A program made the position numbers and the translations under genes. The notes under the pieces are model-generated. The model saw only the letters and a program-made list of their open reading frames with translations. It made no database searches and was not told the origin of the DNA. This document shows positions 8,205 to 16,756 of a stretch of DNA of 64,000 nucleotides, piece by piece. The stretch is taken from the NCBI RefSeq assembly GCF_003863355.1, contig NZ_QQWG01000007.1, forward strand, positions 124,001 through 188,000. The letters run 5' to 3'. This DNA is from Ancylomarina euxina (GTDB taxonomy: Bacteria > Bacteroidota > Bacteroidia > Bacteroidales > Marinifilaceae). The first letter of the stretch is position 1. Each line of letters begins with the position of its first letter.

Positions 8205-9044
8205 ATGAATTATCTAGCAAAAGTTATGGAAGAACTTCAAGCTTCACGCGAGATCAACGAACTAGATCTTCCAAGTAGAGATTTAACTCAAACCTTTGTT
8301 GAAGAAGCGATGAACACCTTATTCCCAATCAGTGCTCGACGTTCAAAAAGTCACTGCGCTCAAGAGGCTCTTTTAATACAATTAGAAACGCATCTAAAAC
8401 TTCTTCTTCTCCCAGTAAAAGAAGAACTTAATAAGCCAATTGATGATTTATCAAAACAGTTTATGCTTAACCTACCCAAAGTATACAAGGCACTTTTATT
8501 AGATGCACAAGCTATTCAAGATTTCGATCCAGCAGCCAGAAATCTCGGAGAGGTCATCGTGTCCTATCCTGGCTTTTTCGCCATTATGGTTTATCGACTT
8601 AGTCATGAACTCTATCTAGCCAATATTCCCATTATTCCTAGACTAATGAGTGAATATGCACATTCTAAAACTGGTATTGACATTCATCCAGGAGCTCGAA
8701 TTGGAGAATCTTTTTTTATTGATCATGGTACAGGTGTCGTTATAGGTGAAACAGCCATTATAAAACATCATGTAAAAATCTATCAAGGTGTAACTCTTGG
8801 AGCATTGCAAGTGAAAAAAAGTTTAGCTAAAAAGAAACGTCACCCAACAGTTGAAGATAACGTCATTATATATTCGAATGCAACAATCCTTGGAGGGGAA
8901 ACCATTATTGGTCGAAATAGTGTAATTGGTGGTAATGTATGGTTAACTTCAAGTGTCGATTCCAATTCATTGGCTTATCACAGTCATAAAATTAAAGTCA
9001 GGTCAAGTATCAACGAGAACAACATCATTGATTTTCAAATATAG
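8205..9044 (+). CDS. cysE: serine O-acetyltransferase
   Basis: This 279-residue enzyme converts serine and acetyl-CoA to O-acetylserine. The N-terminal half is helical. The C-terminal part (about 155-265) is a left-handed beta-helix of hexapeptide repeats (IDIHPGARIGESFFIDHGTG, GVVIGETAIIKHHVKIYQGV). The His in FIDHGTG and the Asp in TGIDIHPGA match the catalytic pair of the family. It belongs to the longer, EpsC-like form. It forms an operon with cysK, 35 bp downstream, and both should be controlled by the poly-Cys leader. Confidence 0.92.
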   Translation: MNYLAKVMEELQASREINELDLPSRDLTQTFVEEAMNTLFPISARRSKSHCAQEALLIQLETHLKLLLLPVKEELNKPIDDLSKQFMLNLPKVYKALLLDAQAIQDFDPAARNLGEVIVSYPGFFAIMVYRLSHELYLANIPIIPRLMSEYAHSKTGIDIHPGARIGESFFIDHGTGVVIGETAIIKHHVKIYQGVTLGALQVKKSLAKKKRHPTVEDNVIIYSNATILGGETIIGRNSVIGGNVWLTSSVDSNSLAYHSHKIKVRSSINENNIIDFQI

Positions 9045-9079
9045 GATTATAAAACACAAACTTATAAATATATAAACAG

Positions 9080-9991
9080 ATGAAATTAAATCATATTTTA
9101 GAAACTATTGGACAAACTCCAGTCGTAAGAATCAACAAAATTCTAGGTCAAAAGACAAAGGTTTGGATTAAATTAGAACGTAATAATCCTGGGGGTAGCA
9201 TTAAAGATAGAATTGCTCTATCGATGATTGAAAAAGCTGAAAAAGATGGCATTATTAAGAAAGGGACTACTATTATTGAACCTACATCTGGAAACACAGG
9301 AGTTGGCTTAGCAATGGTTGCCGCAGTCAAGGGATATAAATTGATTCTTGTCATGCCTGAATCAATGTCACTTGAACGTAGAAAATTAATGTCAGCTTAT
9401 GGAGCAGAGTTTGTATTAACACCACGTGAATTAGGAATGAAAGGTGCCATATCAAAAGCAGAGGAGCTCATAAAAACCGACGCAAACAGCTGGATGCCAT
9501 CTCAATTTGACAATGAGGCCAATGTGGAAATACATAGACAAACAACTGCTCAAGAGATCATTGCTGATTTTCCGGATGGTATTGACTATCTGGTTACTGG
9601 AGTAGGAACAGGCGGACATATCACAGGAGTAGGTGAAATTCTTAAAGCTAAATTCCCAAACTTAAAAGTTTTCGCTGTGGAGCCCGAAGCTTCTCCTGTT
9701 ATTAGTGGTGGAGCACCTGGTCCACATCCTCTTCAAGGAATTGGTGCTGGATTTATACCTGCAAACCTTAATGAATCTGTTCTGGATGGCGTTATAAAAG
9801 TAAGTCAAGAAGAGGCTTTCTCAATGGTTAGATCTTTGGCTAGAGAGGAAGGAATCTTAGCGGGAATATCAACAGGGGCATCTCTTGCTGCCGTTGCTAA
9901 GAAAAAGGATGAATTTGGTCCAAAGGCAATAATTCTAACGTTTAATTACGATACCGGGGAACGTTATCTTTCTACGGAAGGTTTATTCTAA
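9080..9991 (+). CDS. cysK: cysteine synthase A (O-acetylserine sulfhydrylase)
   Basis: This 303-residue PLP enzyme makes cysteine from O-acetylserine and sulfide. The PLP lysine is K42 in GGSIKDR. The substrate loop is TSGNTG (69-74), and the phosphate-binding loop [11 protein letters not shown] occurs near 176. The C-terminal half carries GISTGAS. Length and motifs are normal for CysK. It is the second gene of the cys operon; a strong hairpin terminator follows within 20 bp. Confidence 0.93.
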   Translation: MKLNHILETIGQTPVVRINKILGQKTKVWIKLERNNPGGSIKDRIALSMIEKAEKDGIIKKGTTIIEPTSGNTGVGLAMVAAVKGYKLILVMPESMSLERRKLMSAYGAEFVLTPRELGMKGAISKAEELIKTDANSWMPSQFDNEANVEIHRQTTAQEIIADFPDGIDYLVTGVGTGGHITGVGEILKAKFPNLKVFAVEPEASPVISGGAPGPHPLQGIGAGFIPANLNESVLDGVIKVSQEEAFSMVRSLAREEGILAGISTGASLAAVAKKKDEFGPKAIILTFNYDTGERYLSTEGLF

Positions 9992-10006
9992 ATTTGATAA
10001 AACACA

Positions 10007-10040
10007 AAAGCTATCGAAGTCATGTTTCTTCGATAGCTTT
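10007..10040 (+). terminator. terminator of the cys operon
   Basis: Perfect 13-bp arms AAAGCTATCGAAG (10007-10019) and CTTCGATAGCTTT (10028-10040) with an 8-nt loop. It sits between convergent genes and could serve both directions. Confidence 0.85.
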
Positions 10041-10072
10041 CACATTGATACAGACCATAGGGGCATGAACCT

Positions 10073-11197
10073 CTAATGAAATATTAAAATTGGCATATGC
10101 GTTTTTACAAACAGCTTACGCGACATTTGTCCAAAAAATAAGCGTTCAAGTAAATTGTGCTTTCTAGCCATAATCGCGATCATTCCAATATTATTATCAT
10201 GAACATAAGATTCAATTCCCTTCATCTTATCTTCAATTTTAAAAATTTGACACTGCACTGAATCATCACCCAATGACCGTTTTAGATACTTACGTAAGAT
10301 GCCCATTCGATGTTCTTCCAAAGGATGTTCATCTTCTTCTTTCTCGAAATGAACACAATGTATATTCATAAAAAATGGTTCAGTAATATATTTGAGAATA
10401 GCAATGGCCTTAAAATCTGCCTTATCAAAATCAGTAGCATACATCACCTCTTTAATCTCATCTAAATCCGGATTCTCACCTCTATCAGATAAGATCAACA
10501 TAGGTACGTCTATATTATCAATCACTGAAGAAACCACTGAACCAAGCAGATTTGAGGTTCCAGCAGTCTCACCTCGAGATCCCATTACCAATAAATCAGG
10601 TTGATATGTTTTTGTCATGCTTATAATTTCCGAACTTGCGATACCTCCTGACAAAGCCACATCAACTTCAACACCTTCTATTTTATCTTTTTTAATTCTA
10701 GCACTTAAATAATCCTTTAATTCATTAATCTTCGATTTGGCATTCTTTTCAACCTCGGCTAGGACTTCAACTACTGTTGCATTATAGGTATAACTATCCG
10801 AGAAAGGAACGGTCTCGATAGCAGAAGCAAAGTAGGTGTGAAATAATAGGATATCAGCGTGAAATTTCACGGCTAAATTATAAGCATAGTCGCAAATACG
10901 GGGGGTAGAATCTGAAAAGTCTACAGGAACCATTATTCGGTTTAATTCCATTACAGAACTGGGAACTAATTTATCCTCATCTTCCTCAACATAGCTCAAC
11001 TTAAAGTCTTCAATTAAGATTAAAGATTTAATTAAATCTTCTTCACGAATTCGAATCTTTACACCGCCACCAATTGCCGACTGCAACAGATTGATATTTT
11101 TCAAGAAGCATTCCACCCCTTCAGATTCTAAAAAAGATTTCAATAATTGAGCCCGAGAATAGCTGTAAGTTGCTAAAGTTATGATCCTGTCTTTCAT
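10073..11197 (-). CDS. tandem universal stress protein with N-terminal DUF2007-like domain
   Basis: This 374-residue cytosolic protein begins with a domain of about 65 residues (ITLATYSYSRAQLLKSFLESEGVECFL, here cited as a DUF2007-like putative signal-transducing fold). Two Usp domains follow (about 88-235 and 245-374). The first has RIMVPVDFSDSTPRICDYA and the nucleotide-binding type GSRGETAGTSNLLGSVVSSV motif. The second starts EVMYATDFDKADFKAI but lacks a clean G-x2-G-x9-G-S/T motif (ARKHNLLERLFFGQMSRKLF), so only the first domain is likely to bind ATP. The role is probably stress or energy sensing. It is transcribed alone, convergent with the cys operon. Confidence 0.82.
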   Translation of the reverse strand: MKDRIITLATYSYSRAQLLKSFLESEGVECFLKNINLLQSAIGGGVKIRIREEDLIKSLILIEDFKLSYVEEDEDKLVPSSVMELNRIMVPVDFSDSTPRICDYAYNLAVKFHADILLFHTYFASAIETVPFSDSYTYNATVVEVLAEVEKNAKSKINELKDYLSARIKKDKIEGVEVDVALSGGIASSEIISMTKTYQPDLLVMGSRGETAGTSNLLGSVVSSVIDNIDVPMLILSDRGENPDLDEIKEVMYATDFDKADFKAIAILKYITEPFFMNIHCVHFEKEEDEHPLEEHRMGILRKYLKRSLGDDSVQCQIFKIEDKMKGIESYVHDNNIGMIAIMARKHNLLERLFFGQMSRKLFVKTHMPILIFH

Positions 11198-11294
11198 ATG
11201 TGCCGATTTTAAAATGATTTAAACTAAAATCATACGACCATTAAGAGTAAGAATAATGGAACTGTTGGCATTTAAACAAACCCCGTGTTAGTTG

Positions 11295-11438
11295 TAAAAC
11301 TTAAGCTTTATTAAAGACCTAACAAATGATTTTCTTATCATTAGGTTCACTATACAATTTAATGAAAATAAGCGAGACTCAAAAAAAATATTAAAACTCA
11401 GAAAAAAATAAAAATGGTGATAAAACTTAAGCCTTATT
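11295..11438 (+). repeat. two direct copies of an 18-bp motif upstream of rpsF
   Basis: TAAAACTTAAGCTTTATT (11295-11312) and TAAAACTTAAGCCTTATT (11421-11438) differ at one base and are 126 bp apart. The second copy ends 6 bp before the rpsF -33 element. They could be protein-binding sites or the trace of a duplicated promoter. Confidence 0.55.
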
Positions 11439-11443
11439 GGGGT

Positions 11444-11474
11444 TTTGAATATTAAAAAAGATTGATTACTTTTG
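11444..11474 (+). promoter_or_regulatory. promoter of rpsF-rpsR-rplI
   Basis: TTTG at 11444-11447, 19-bp spacer, TACTTTTG at 11467-11474: a full match to the Bacteroidota vegetative promoter. It predicts a 5' UTR of about 45-50 nt. Confidence 0.8.
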
Positions 11475-11526
11475 CGGCTTAGTAAAACTATTAATTATTA
11501 GTTTATTAATTAAACATTTTTAAATT

Positions 11527-11877
11527 ATGTTGAATCATTATGAGACCGTTTTCATTGTAACTCCCGTTTTATCTGAAGCTCAGGTAAAGGAAGCGGCGGA
11601 AAAATTCAAAGCTCTTATCATCGAAAATGGTGGTAAGATTACAAATGAGGAGAATTGGGGACTTCGCAAATTAGCCTATCCTATTCAAAAGAAAAGCACT
11701 GGGTTCTACCAATTGCTGCAATTTGAAGCTCCAGGCGAAACTATCGAGAAATTGGAACTTAACTACCGACGTGATGAGAAAGTCATTCGTTTCTTAACTT
11801 TCAGACTTGACAAGCACGCATACGAGTATTCAATTAAACGTAAAGGAAACCTTAAAGCATCTAAAGAGGAGAAATAG
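11527..11877 (+). CDS. rpsF: 30S ribosomal protein bS6
   Basis: This 116-residue protein opens with [17 protein letters not shown] and carries [20 protein letters not shown], both diagnostic for bS6. It binds 16S rRNA together with bS18 in the platform. The last codons (Lys-Glu-Glu-Lys) double as the Shine-Dalgarno sequence of rpsR. The C-terminus therefore ends in Lys, not in the Glu-Glu tail that RimK extends in E. coli. It is the first gene of the rpsF-rpsR-rplI operon, with only 2 bp to rpsR. No Shine-Dalgarno precedes rpsF itself. Confidence 0.95.
   Translation: MLNHYETVFIVTPVLSEAQVKEAAEKFKALIIENGGKITNEENWGLRKLAYPIQKKSTGFYQLLQFEAPGETIEKLELNYRRDEKVIRFLTFRLDKHAYEYSIKRKGNLKASKEEK
11866..11871 (+). 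promoter_or_regulatory. Shine-Dalgarno site of rpsR
   Basis: GAGGAG lies 8 nt before the rpsR ATG, inside the last codons of rpsF. Strong Shine-Dalgarno sites are otherwise not seen in this window except at rplI. Confidence 0.7.
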
Positions 11878-11879
11878 TC

Positions 11880-12149
11880 ATGGCACAAAATCAATCAGAA
11901 ATCAGATATTTGACTCCCCCAACGGTTGAGATCAAAAAGAAAAAGTACTGTCGTTTCAAGAAGAATAAAATTAAATTCATCGATTATAAAGATCCTGAGT
12001 TTTTGAAAAAATTCTTAAACGAACAAGGAAAGATTTTACCACGTCGTATCACTGGTACTTCTTTAAAATATCAAAGAAAGGTAGCAACTGCAGTAAAACG
12101 TGCTCGTCACATTGCTCTTCTACCTTACGTAACTGACATGATGAAATAA
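11880..12149 (+). CDS. rpsR: 30S ribosomal protein bS18
   Basis: An 89-residue basic protein with the bS18 core [39 protein letters not shown] and [11 protein letters not shown]. It pairs with bS6 on the 30S platform near the 3' end of 16S rRNA. In Bacteroidota ribosomes, bS18, bS6 and bS21 form the pocket that hides the anti-Shine-Dalgarno tail (published structural work). A canonical Shine-Dalgarno upstream of this gene is therefore notable. It lies 2 bp after rpsF and 24 bp before rplI. Confidence 0.95.
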   Translation: MAQNQSEIRYLTPPTVEIKKKKYCRFKKNKIKFIDYKDPEFLKKFLNEQGKILPRRITGTSLKYQRKVATAVKRARHIALLPYVTDMMK

Positions 12150-12160
12150 TCTTTTAAAGA

Positions 12161-12166
12161 AGGAGG
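12161..12166 (+). promoter_or_regulatory. Shine-Dalgarno site of rplI
   Basis: A perfect AGGAGG (within AAGGAGG) lies 7 nt before the rplI ATG at 12174. Confidence 0.75.
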
Positions 12167-12173
12167 AAACGAA

Positions 12174-12617
12174 ATGGAAATCATCTTAAAACAAGATATC
12201 CATACTTTAGGGTATAAAAACGATATCGTAACTGTTAAGAATGGTTACGGAAGAAATTACTTGATTCCTACAGGCATGGCAACTCTAGCGACACCGTCTG
12301 CTAGAAAAATGCACGCTGAAAACATGAGACAAAGTGCTCATAAGCAGGAGAAAATCAAAAATGAAGCTCTTGAGCTTGCGAAAAAACTTGAAGCTGTAAG
12401 CTTATCTATTGGTGCTAAAACTAGTACTACTGGTAAGATTTTCGGTTCTGTTAACAATATTCAGATTTCTGAAGCTCTTGCAGCTCAAGGATTTGAGATT
12501 GACAGAAAAGTAATCGCAATCAAAGATGCTGTTAAAGAAATTGGTAAATACACTGCTTCTGTGAAACTTCACAAAGAAGTGAAAGTAGATATCGCTTTCG
12601 AAGTTGTTTCAGAATAA
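12174..12617 (+). CDS. rplI: 50S ribosomal protein bL9
   Basis: 147 residues. The N-terminal domain has MEIILKQDIHTLGYKNDIVTVKNGYGRNYLIP, here split as the motif LGYKND plus NGYGRNYL, typical of bL9. A long central helix (about 42-75) leads to a C-terminal domain with the SIGAKTSTTGKIFGSV motif. It is the last gene of the operon and has its own strong Shine-Dalgarno. A terminator lies about 65 bp downstream. Confidence 0.95.
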   Translation: MEIILKQDIHTLGYKNDIVTVKNGYGRNYLIPTGMATLATPSARKMHAENMRQSAHKQEKIKNEALELAKKLEAVSLSIGAKTSTTGKIFGSVNNIQISEALAAQGFEIDRKVIAIKDAVKEIGKYTASVKLHKEVKVDIAFEVVSE

Positions 12618-12680
12618 TCTGAATACAGCTCAATTAATTTAAGTTAAGACACAACTTAAATCTTTTCAAACAAACATATA

Positions 12681-12712
12681 AAAACCACTCCTTTTTCCGG
12701 GAGTGGTTTTTT
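12681..12712 (+). terminator. terminator of the rpsF operon
   Basis: Arms AAAACCACTCC (12681-12691) and GGAGTGGTTTT (12700-12710) pair perfectly and are followed by further Ts. Confidence 0.9.
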
Positions 12713-12961
12713 AATTTCCCCCTACACGTCCTTATTTATCCAAGGCTTAAAAAAAAGCATCTCCCATTCTTTACAATTCATGACAGATATTCGACAATTG
12801 AAGTCATTCACTTTTTTATTCTTCTTAGTTTTCCTGAATATTGTACTTAGATCAAGTTAAAGACAAGGAATAAAGATTGTCAAACCAAAACGATCACATC
12901 CTAACGGATATTTTCTAAAGGATCATCAAACTATTATTGGAAATCATAAAATCAAAAGCAT
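12713..12961. other. intergenic region
   Basis: The stretch from the terminator to the next gene holds no recognisable RNA, ORF or clear promoter. Confidence 0.4.
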
Positions 12962-14404
12962 ATGAAAGCTGTATTTAAAATCACAATCGCTCTTGCACTG
13001 ATTCTATCGTCATTGATAAATCCAGCACAAGCAAACCAATTGAGTTTAGATAAGGATATCACCAATCATGAAAGATCAAATTGGAAAGCTGAGAATATTA
13101 AAGTTTCATCTCACGGGGAAATTGAGTTCAATAACAATTATACCGATGTGATAAGTATTAGTAGTGATGGCTACCTAAAAATTAGTATGGTAAGTTTCGG
13201 CATGAAACGTAAGCTTTATTTCCGCTCACAGGAAGGTCAACTGGATAAGCTATATTATGAAGGAAATAAACAGATTGAATTTGAGCCCAAAGGTCGTGAG
13301 TGGATGCAAGAAGTACTACCTGAAGTGGTACGTAACTCTGGTTTAGATTTAGAGAACCGCGTTAATAAGGTATATAAAAAAGGTGGCATAGATGCTTTCC
13401 TTTCTGAATTAAAAGCAACCGACAGTGACTATTTTAAATCACGTATGGTTCATTACCTTCTGGATAATAATGAATTGAAAAAGGAGGAAAAAGAATTGCT
13501 TTTAAAGCAGTTTCCAGCTAATATCGATTCTGATTATGAGCTTTCCCAAATCTTTAAAAAGCACAATTCCGTATTCATTGATGACAGTATTCTTTCAAAG
13601 GAGTTTTTTAACAGCCTCAATCAAGTTTCATCAGACTATGAATTATCTCAAATTTTAAATTCTGTTTTCAAGAATAATGATTTAAACGATGTAAGCTTCC
13701 AACTCTTCATATCGGCAATGAATAAAATTGATTCAGATTTTGAAAAATCTAATTTAATCAAGCTTGCTATATCTGAAGGCAAAAATTCGAGTATAAAACT
13801 GAATCTTATCCTAAACAACTTAAAGGGTATCGATTCCGATTATGAAAAAGGAGTTATCATCAAAACGGTTATCAATGAAGAATTGTTTGATCTTGATAAT
13901 ATCGATAAAATAATCGAATTGAGCCGGGGAATTTCTTCTGATTATGAGCATACTCAAATCATGAAAAATATGATTAAGCATAAGATGATAACACCTCAGA
14001 ACAAGGATAAATTCAAAGAAATGATGAATGATATTTCTTCAGAATATTCATATAAGGAGATATTGCTTGACTTTATGGAGTATGATAAACTGGGTGAAGA
14101 AAACTTTGATTTTTTGATGGAGGCTTCAGACAAAATCTCATCCTCTTACGAATTGAGCCAACTTTATAAAATGATGTTGAATAGAGAAGATCTAAGTACA
14201 AAACAACAACTAAGGCTCATCGAAAAAGCAAGTAATATCAGTTCTGATTATGAATACTCATCCTTTCTGCTTGAAGCGACAAGAAAGCTGGATTTGGATA
14301 ATGAAAAAATTCAAAATGCTTTGATTGATGCAAGTCAAAAAATTGATTCGGAATATGATTATGGGAAAATCATGAAGGCCATATACTCTCATAAAAGAAA
14401 TTAA
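12962..14404 (+). CDS. exported helical-repeat protein with ten SDYE motifs
   Basis: The 480-residue protein has a signal peptide (about 1-24, cleavage near QANQ). A beta-type N-terminal part (about 40-110; SHGEIEFNNNY, ISSDGYLKISM) resembles adhesin-like or DUF4097-like strands. From about residue 150 to the end there are ten repeats of 30-40 residues, each built around (I/V)(S/D)S(D/E)(Y/F)E, for example IDSDYELSQIF, VSSDYELSQIL and ISSDYEYSSFL. The spacing suggests an alpha-helical solenoid of HEAT/TPR type. Similar SDYE repeats occur, to my memory, in extracytoplasmic parts of M56/BlaR-like proteins. The molecular function is unknown. It lies just upstream of a LytS/LytTR signalling cluster and could be its sensor partner (inference). 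Confidence 0.75.
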   Translation: MKAVFKITIALALILSSLINPAQANQLSLDKDITNHERSNWKAENIKVSSHGEIEFNNNYTDVISISSDGYLKISMVSFGMKRKLYFRSQEGQLDKLYYEGNKQIEFEPKGREWMQEVLPEVVRNSGLDLENRVNKVYKKGGIDAFLSELKATDSDYFKSRMVHYLLDNNELKKEEKELLLKQFPANIDSDYELSQIFKKHNSVFIDDSILSKEFFNSLNQVSSDYELSQILNSVFKNNDLNDVSFQLFISAMNKIDSDFEKSNLIKLAISEGKNSSIKLNLILNNLKGIDSDYEKGVIIKTVINEELFDLDNIDKIIELSRGISSDYEHTQIMKNMIKHKMITPQNKDKFKEMMNDISSEYSYKEILLDFMEYDKLGEENFDFLMEASDKISSSYELSQLYKMMLNREDLSTKQQLRLIEKASNISSDYEYSSFLLEATRKLDLDNEKIQNALIDASQKIDSEYDYGKIMKAIYSHKRN

Positions 14405-14547
14405 AGGTTCATAATTACGCTTCTCTAGTTAGTTGAGATTTCATGACTTTACTACCATTTATTGTAAAGTCATGAAGTTTCCTATAGAATTAGCCCTTAA
14501 TTAAATCTCAATTCGTAACTTCAAGTATTCCAAATTCGTTCAATACT

Positions 14548-15597
14548 ATGTCGCAATATTTGCGTTTTATCGTCATAAGCCCAGTTTTCGGAATACTTAG
14601 CTACATGCTAAGTTATTACAGTCAAATTGGAGAACTACCTTCTCTGAAAGAGGAATTTCTTCCCTATTTGACATCTGCGACTTTTGGCCTGCTTGCTGGA
14701 TTTTCAGCAATGGGTATAGGAAAGCTCCTCAATAATGTTGTTAGTTGGAAAAAGAAACATAGCTTTCGATTTCTAGTTCAGTGTTTGGCACTTTTTATGG
14801 TTGGTTGCATTCTTATAGTTTGTTACCTTGAGCTTTTTGATATGATACTGGGGACCAAAATGACCTATGAAAAGTTTTGGTTAGAATATAAAGACGAGTT
14901 CTTAAAAACCTTGCTTATTCTTTTCATTTTCGTCTTTATATACACCATTCTTGATTTTATGATTTACTCTTTCAACTACCTTAAAAAAGAAGAAATTCAA
15001 TCAGTTGAGATGATTAACAATCAGATGAATTTGCAGTTTAAAGCATTGAAATCTCAATTAAATCCACACTTTCTTTTCAACTCACTCAACACCATTTCAT
15101 CTTTACTTTATAAAGATCCTGAGAAGGCTGAAGAGTTTATTCGAAAATTTGCTGAGAGTTATCGTTTTATACTGGATCAGAATGATAAAGCACTTATTCC
15201 ACTAGAACAAGAGCTCGCCTTTGTTGAAGCATACAACTATATCCTTAGAATGCGATTCCAGGATTCTTATAAGCTTCGTATTGATTTGCCTGAGCTTGTA
15301 AGACATAGTTTTGTACCTCCGTTGAGCATTCAAATGTTAGTTGAGAATGCCATTAAACACAACTTAATTTGTAAAAACTCACCCTTAGAAATTAAACTAA
15401 AATGCAAAGACAACTATCTGCATATCAGCAATAATATCAACCCTTTACGCGAACAGGCTGAGTCATTCCACATTGGAATAGAAAATATAAAGAAACGTTA
15501 TGCCTTTTTCACGAATGATAATATTAAACTGGAAAAAACTGATTTTTTCACTGTAAGCTTACCCCTGATTAATGAAAACAATCGGCACTTGAACTAA
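14548..15597 (+). CDS. LytS/YehU-family sensor histidine kinase
   Basis: 349 residues. Four predicted transmembrane helices (within about 1-150) are followed by a cytoplasmic His_kinase domain. The phosphoacceptor is H174 in LKSQLNPHFLFNSLNTI. The N box IQMLVENAIKHN and the downstream GIENIKKRYAFF segment show an intact ATP-binding domain. Such kinases pair with LytTR regulators, and one is encoded two genes downstream. The membrane part has no separate periplasmic domain, so it probably senses something in or at the membrane. The spacing (about 55 bp between genes) suggests an operon with the next two genes. Confidence 0.88.
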   Translation: MSQYLRFIVISPVFGILSYMLSYYSQIGELPSLKEEFLPYLTSATFGLLAGFSAMGIGKLLNNVVSWKKKHSFRFLVQCLALFMVGCILIVCYLELFDMILGTKMTYEKFWLEYKDEFLKTLLILFIFVFIYTILDFMIYSFNYLKKEEIQSVEMINNQMNLQFKALKSQLNPHFLFNSLNTISSLLYKDPEKAEEFIRKFAESYRFILDQNDKALIPLEQELAFVEAYNYILRMRFQDSYKLRIDLPELVRHSFVPPLSIQMLVENAIKHNLICKNSPLEIKLKCKDNYLHISNNINPLREQAESFHIGIENIKKRYAFFTNDNIKLEKTDFFTVSLPLINENNRHLN

Positions 15598-15652
15598 AAA
15601 TACGATTTAGCCCTTAGAACATTACAAATGAACTAGCCACATAAATAAGGTA

Positions 15653-16702
15653 ATGAAAACTAAATATCTCAACCAATCTCTATATCGAATATTTGCCCCT
15701 TTAATCGCGGGGCTTTTTGTCTACATACTTCTTCTTTTGGTATTCGACCGATTATCCGAAATTATCAATAATTTTCAGCCAGATGAGTTGGCTTTTCTTA
15801 TACTAGTCAACTATATTTTATTCGAGACTTATAGGCTTTGGATAAACGCCTTTGAAAAATCTAATCGTTTCATTTCTGCACCCTATATAAAAAAGAGTTT
15901 TCTTTTTTTAGGAAGTTTTATTATTACTATTTCAGTAGTATCACTATGTTTATGGCTGTATTTCAACTATTATATTGAGATGAGTAGTTTTGGATCGCAA
16001 CTCATATCCCTCCTTATTGTTTTTATTCTAGTTGGGATTCTCTTTCACCTTTTTTATATCAGTATTAGCTTTCTCGATAAGCAAAACTCGCTCCTATTAC
16101 AAAAAGAAGAGCTTAATAGAAGAAACATTCAGTATGAACTTGAAGTGTTTCGAAATAAAATCAACCCTGATTTTTTATATAATTCTCTTGAAGGCATTAT
16201 CAGTTTAATCCGTAAGAATAATGTCGATCAGGCTGAGAAACATATCGATTATTTGGCCCTATTCTATCGAAGAATTCTGGGTAATCGCTATTCAGAAATT
16301 ATCAGCCTTGAAGATGAAATTAAAAAAATTGAACACTATATAGAAATTCAAAACTATTTGTATGCAGGTAATCTGGTTTTAGATTGGCAGTTAAAAACAA
16401 GTGCAAAAGAGATTATGATTGTTCCCAACACCGTTCTTCAGACCATAAATCTGATTGAACAAACCCAATTGGTAAATGCAAATACAAAATTGAACATCAA
16501 AATAGAGATCGAAGAAGAATATATTTGCTTTAACTATAAATCATCAGCTCGATTAAAAGGAGATATCAGGCCTAACTCTTTACTAGACAGTATTAATCAT
16601 AGTATTAGTTTTTATAGTAACTTTAAAGCCATCATCATCGAAGATGATAAAATAAATATGATGAAAATTCCCACAGTTAAGTTGGAGAACCACCAAGCAT
16701 AA
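15653..16702 (+). CDS. degenerate LytS-type kinase (pseudokinase) with Asp at the phosphoacceptor site
   Basis: 349 residues, the same length and layout as the preceding kinase: membrane part (about 10-145) and a His_kinase-like domain. The motif corresponding to QLNPHFLFNSL reads KINPDFLYNSL, so the phosphoacceptor His is D173. The region where the N box should be (IVPNTVLQTINLIEQ) lacks the Asn and the ENAIKHN signature, and no G box is seen. It is therefore unlikely to phosphorylate or bind ATP. It has no frameshift and remains well conserved in overall fold, so it is probably a working pseudokinase that dimerises with or regulates its neighbour. Family call is firm, role inferred. Confidence 0.82.
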   Translation: MKTKYLNQSLYRIFAPLIAGLFVYILLLLVFDRLSEIINNFQPDELAFLILVNYILFETYRLWINAFEKSNRFISAPYIKKSFLFLGSFIITISVVSLCLWLYFNYYIEMSSFGSQLISLLIVFILVGILFHLFYISISFLDKQNSLLLQKEELNRRNIQYELEVFRNKINPDFLYNSLEGIISLIRKNNVDQAEKHIDYLALFYRRILGNRYSEIISLEDEIKKIEHYIEIQNYLYAGNLVLDWQLKTSAKEIMIVPNTVLQTINLIEQTQLVNANTKLNIKIEIEEEYICFNYKSSARLKGDIRPNSLLDSINHSISFYSNFKAIIIEDDKINMMKIPTVKLENHQA

Positions 16703-16756
16703 AGAAGCAACAATCGAACTATCTCTTTATAGAAAATATATAAAGTAACACGCAGC

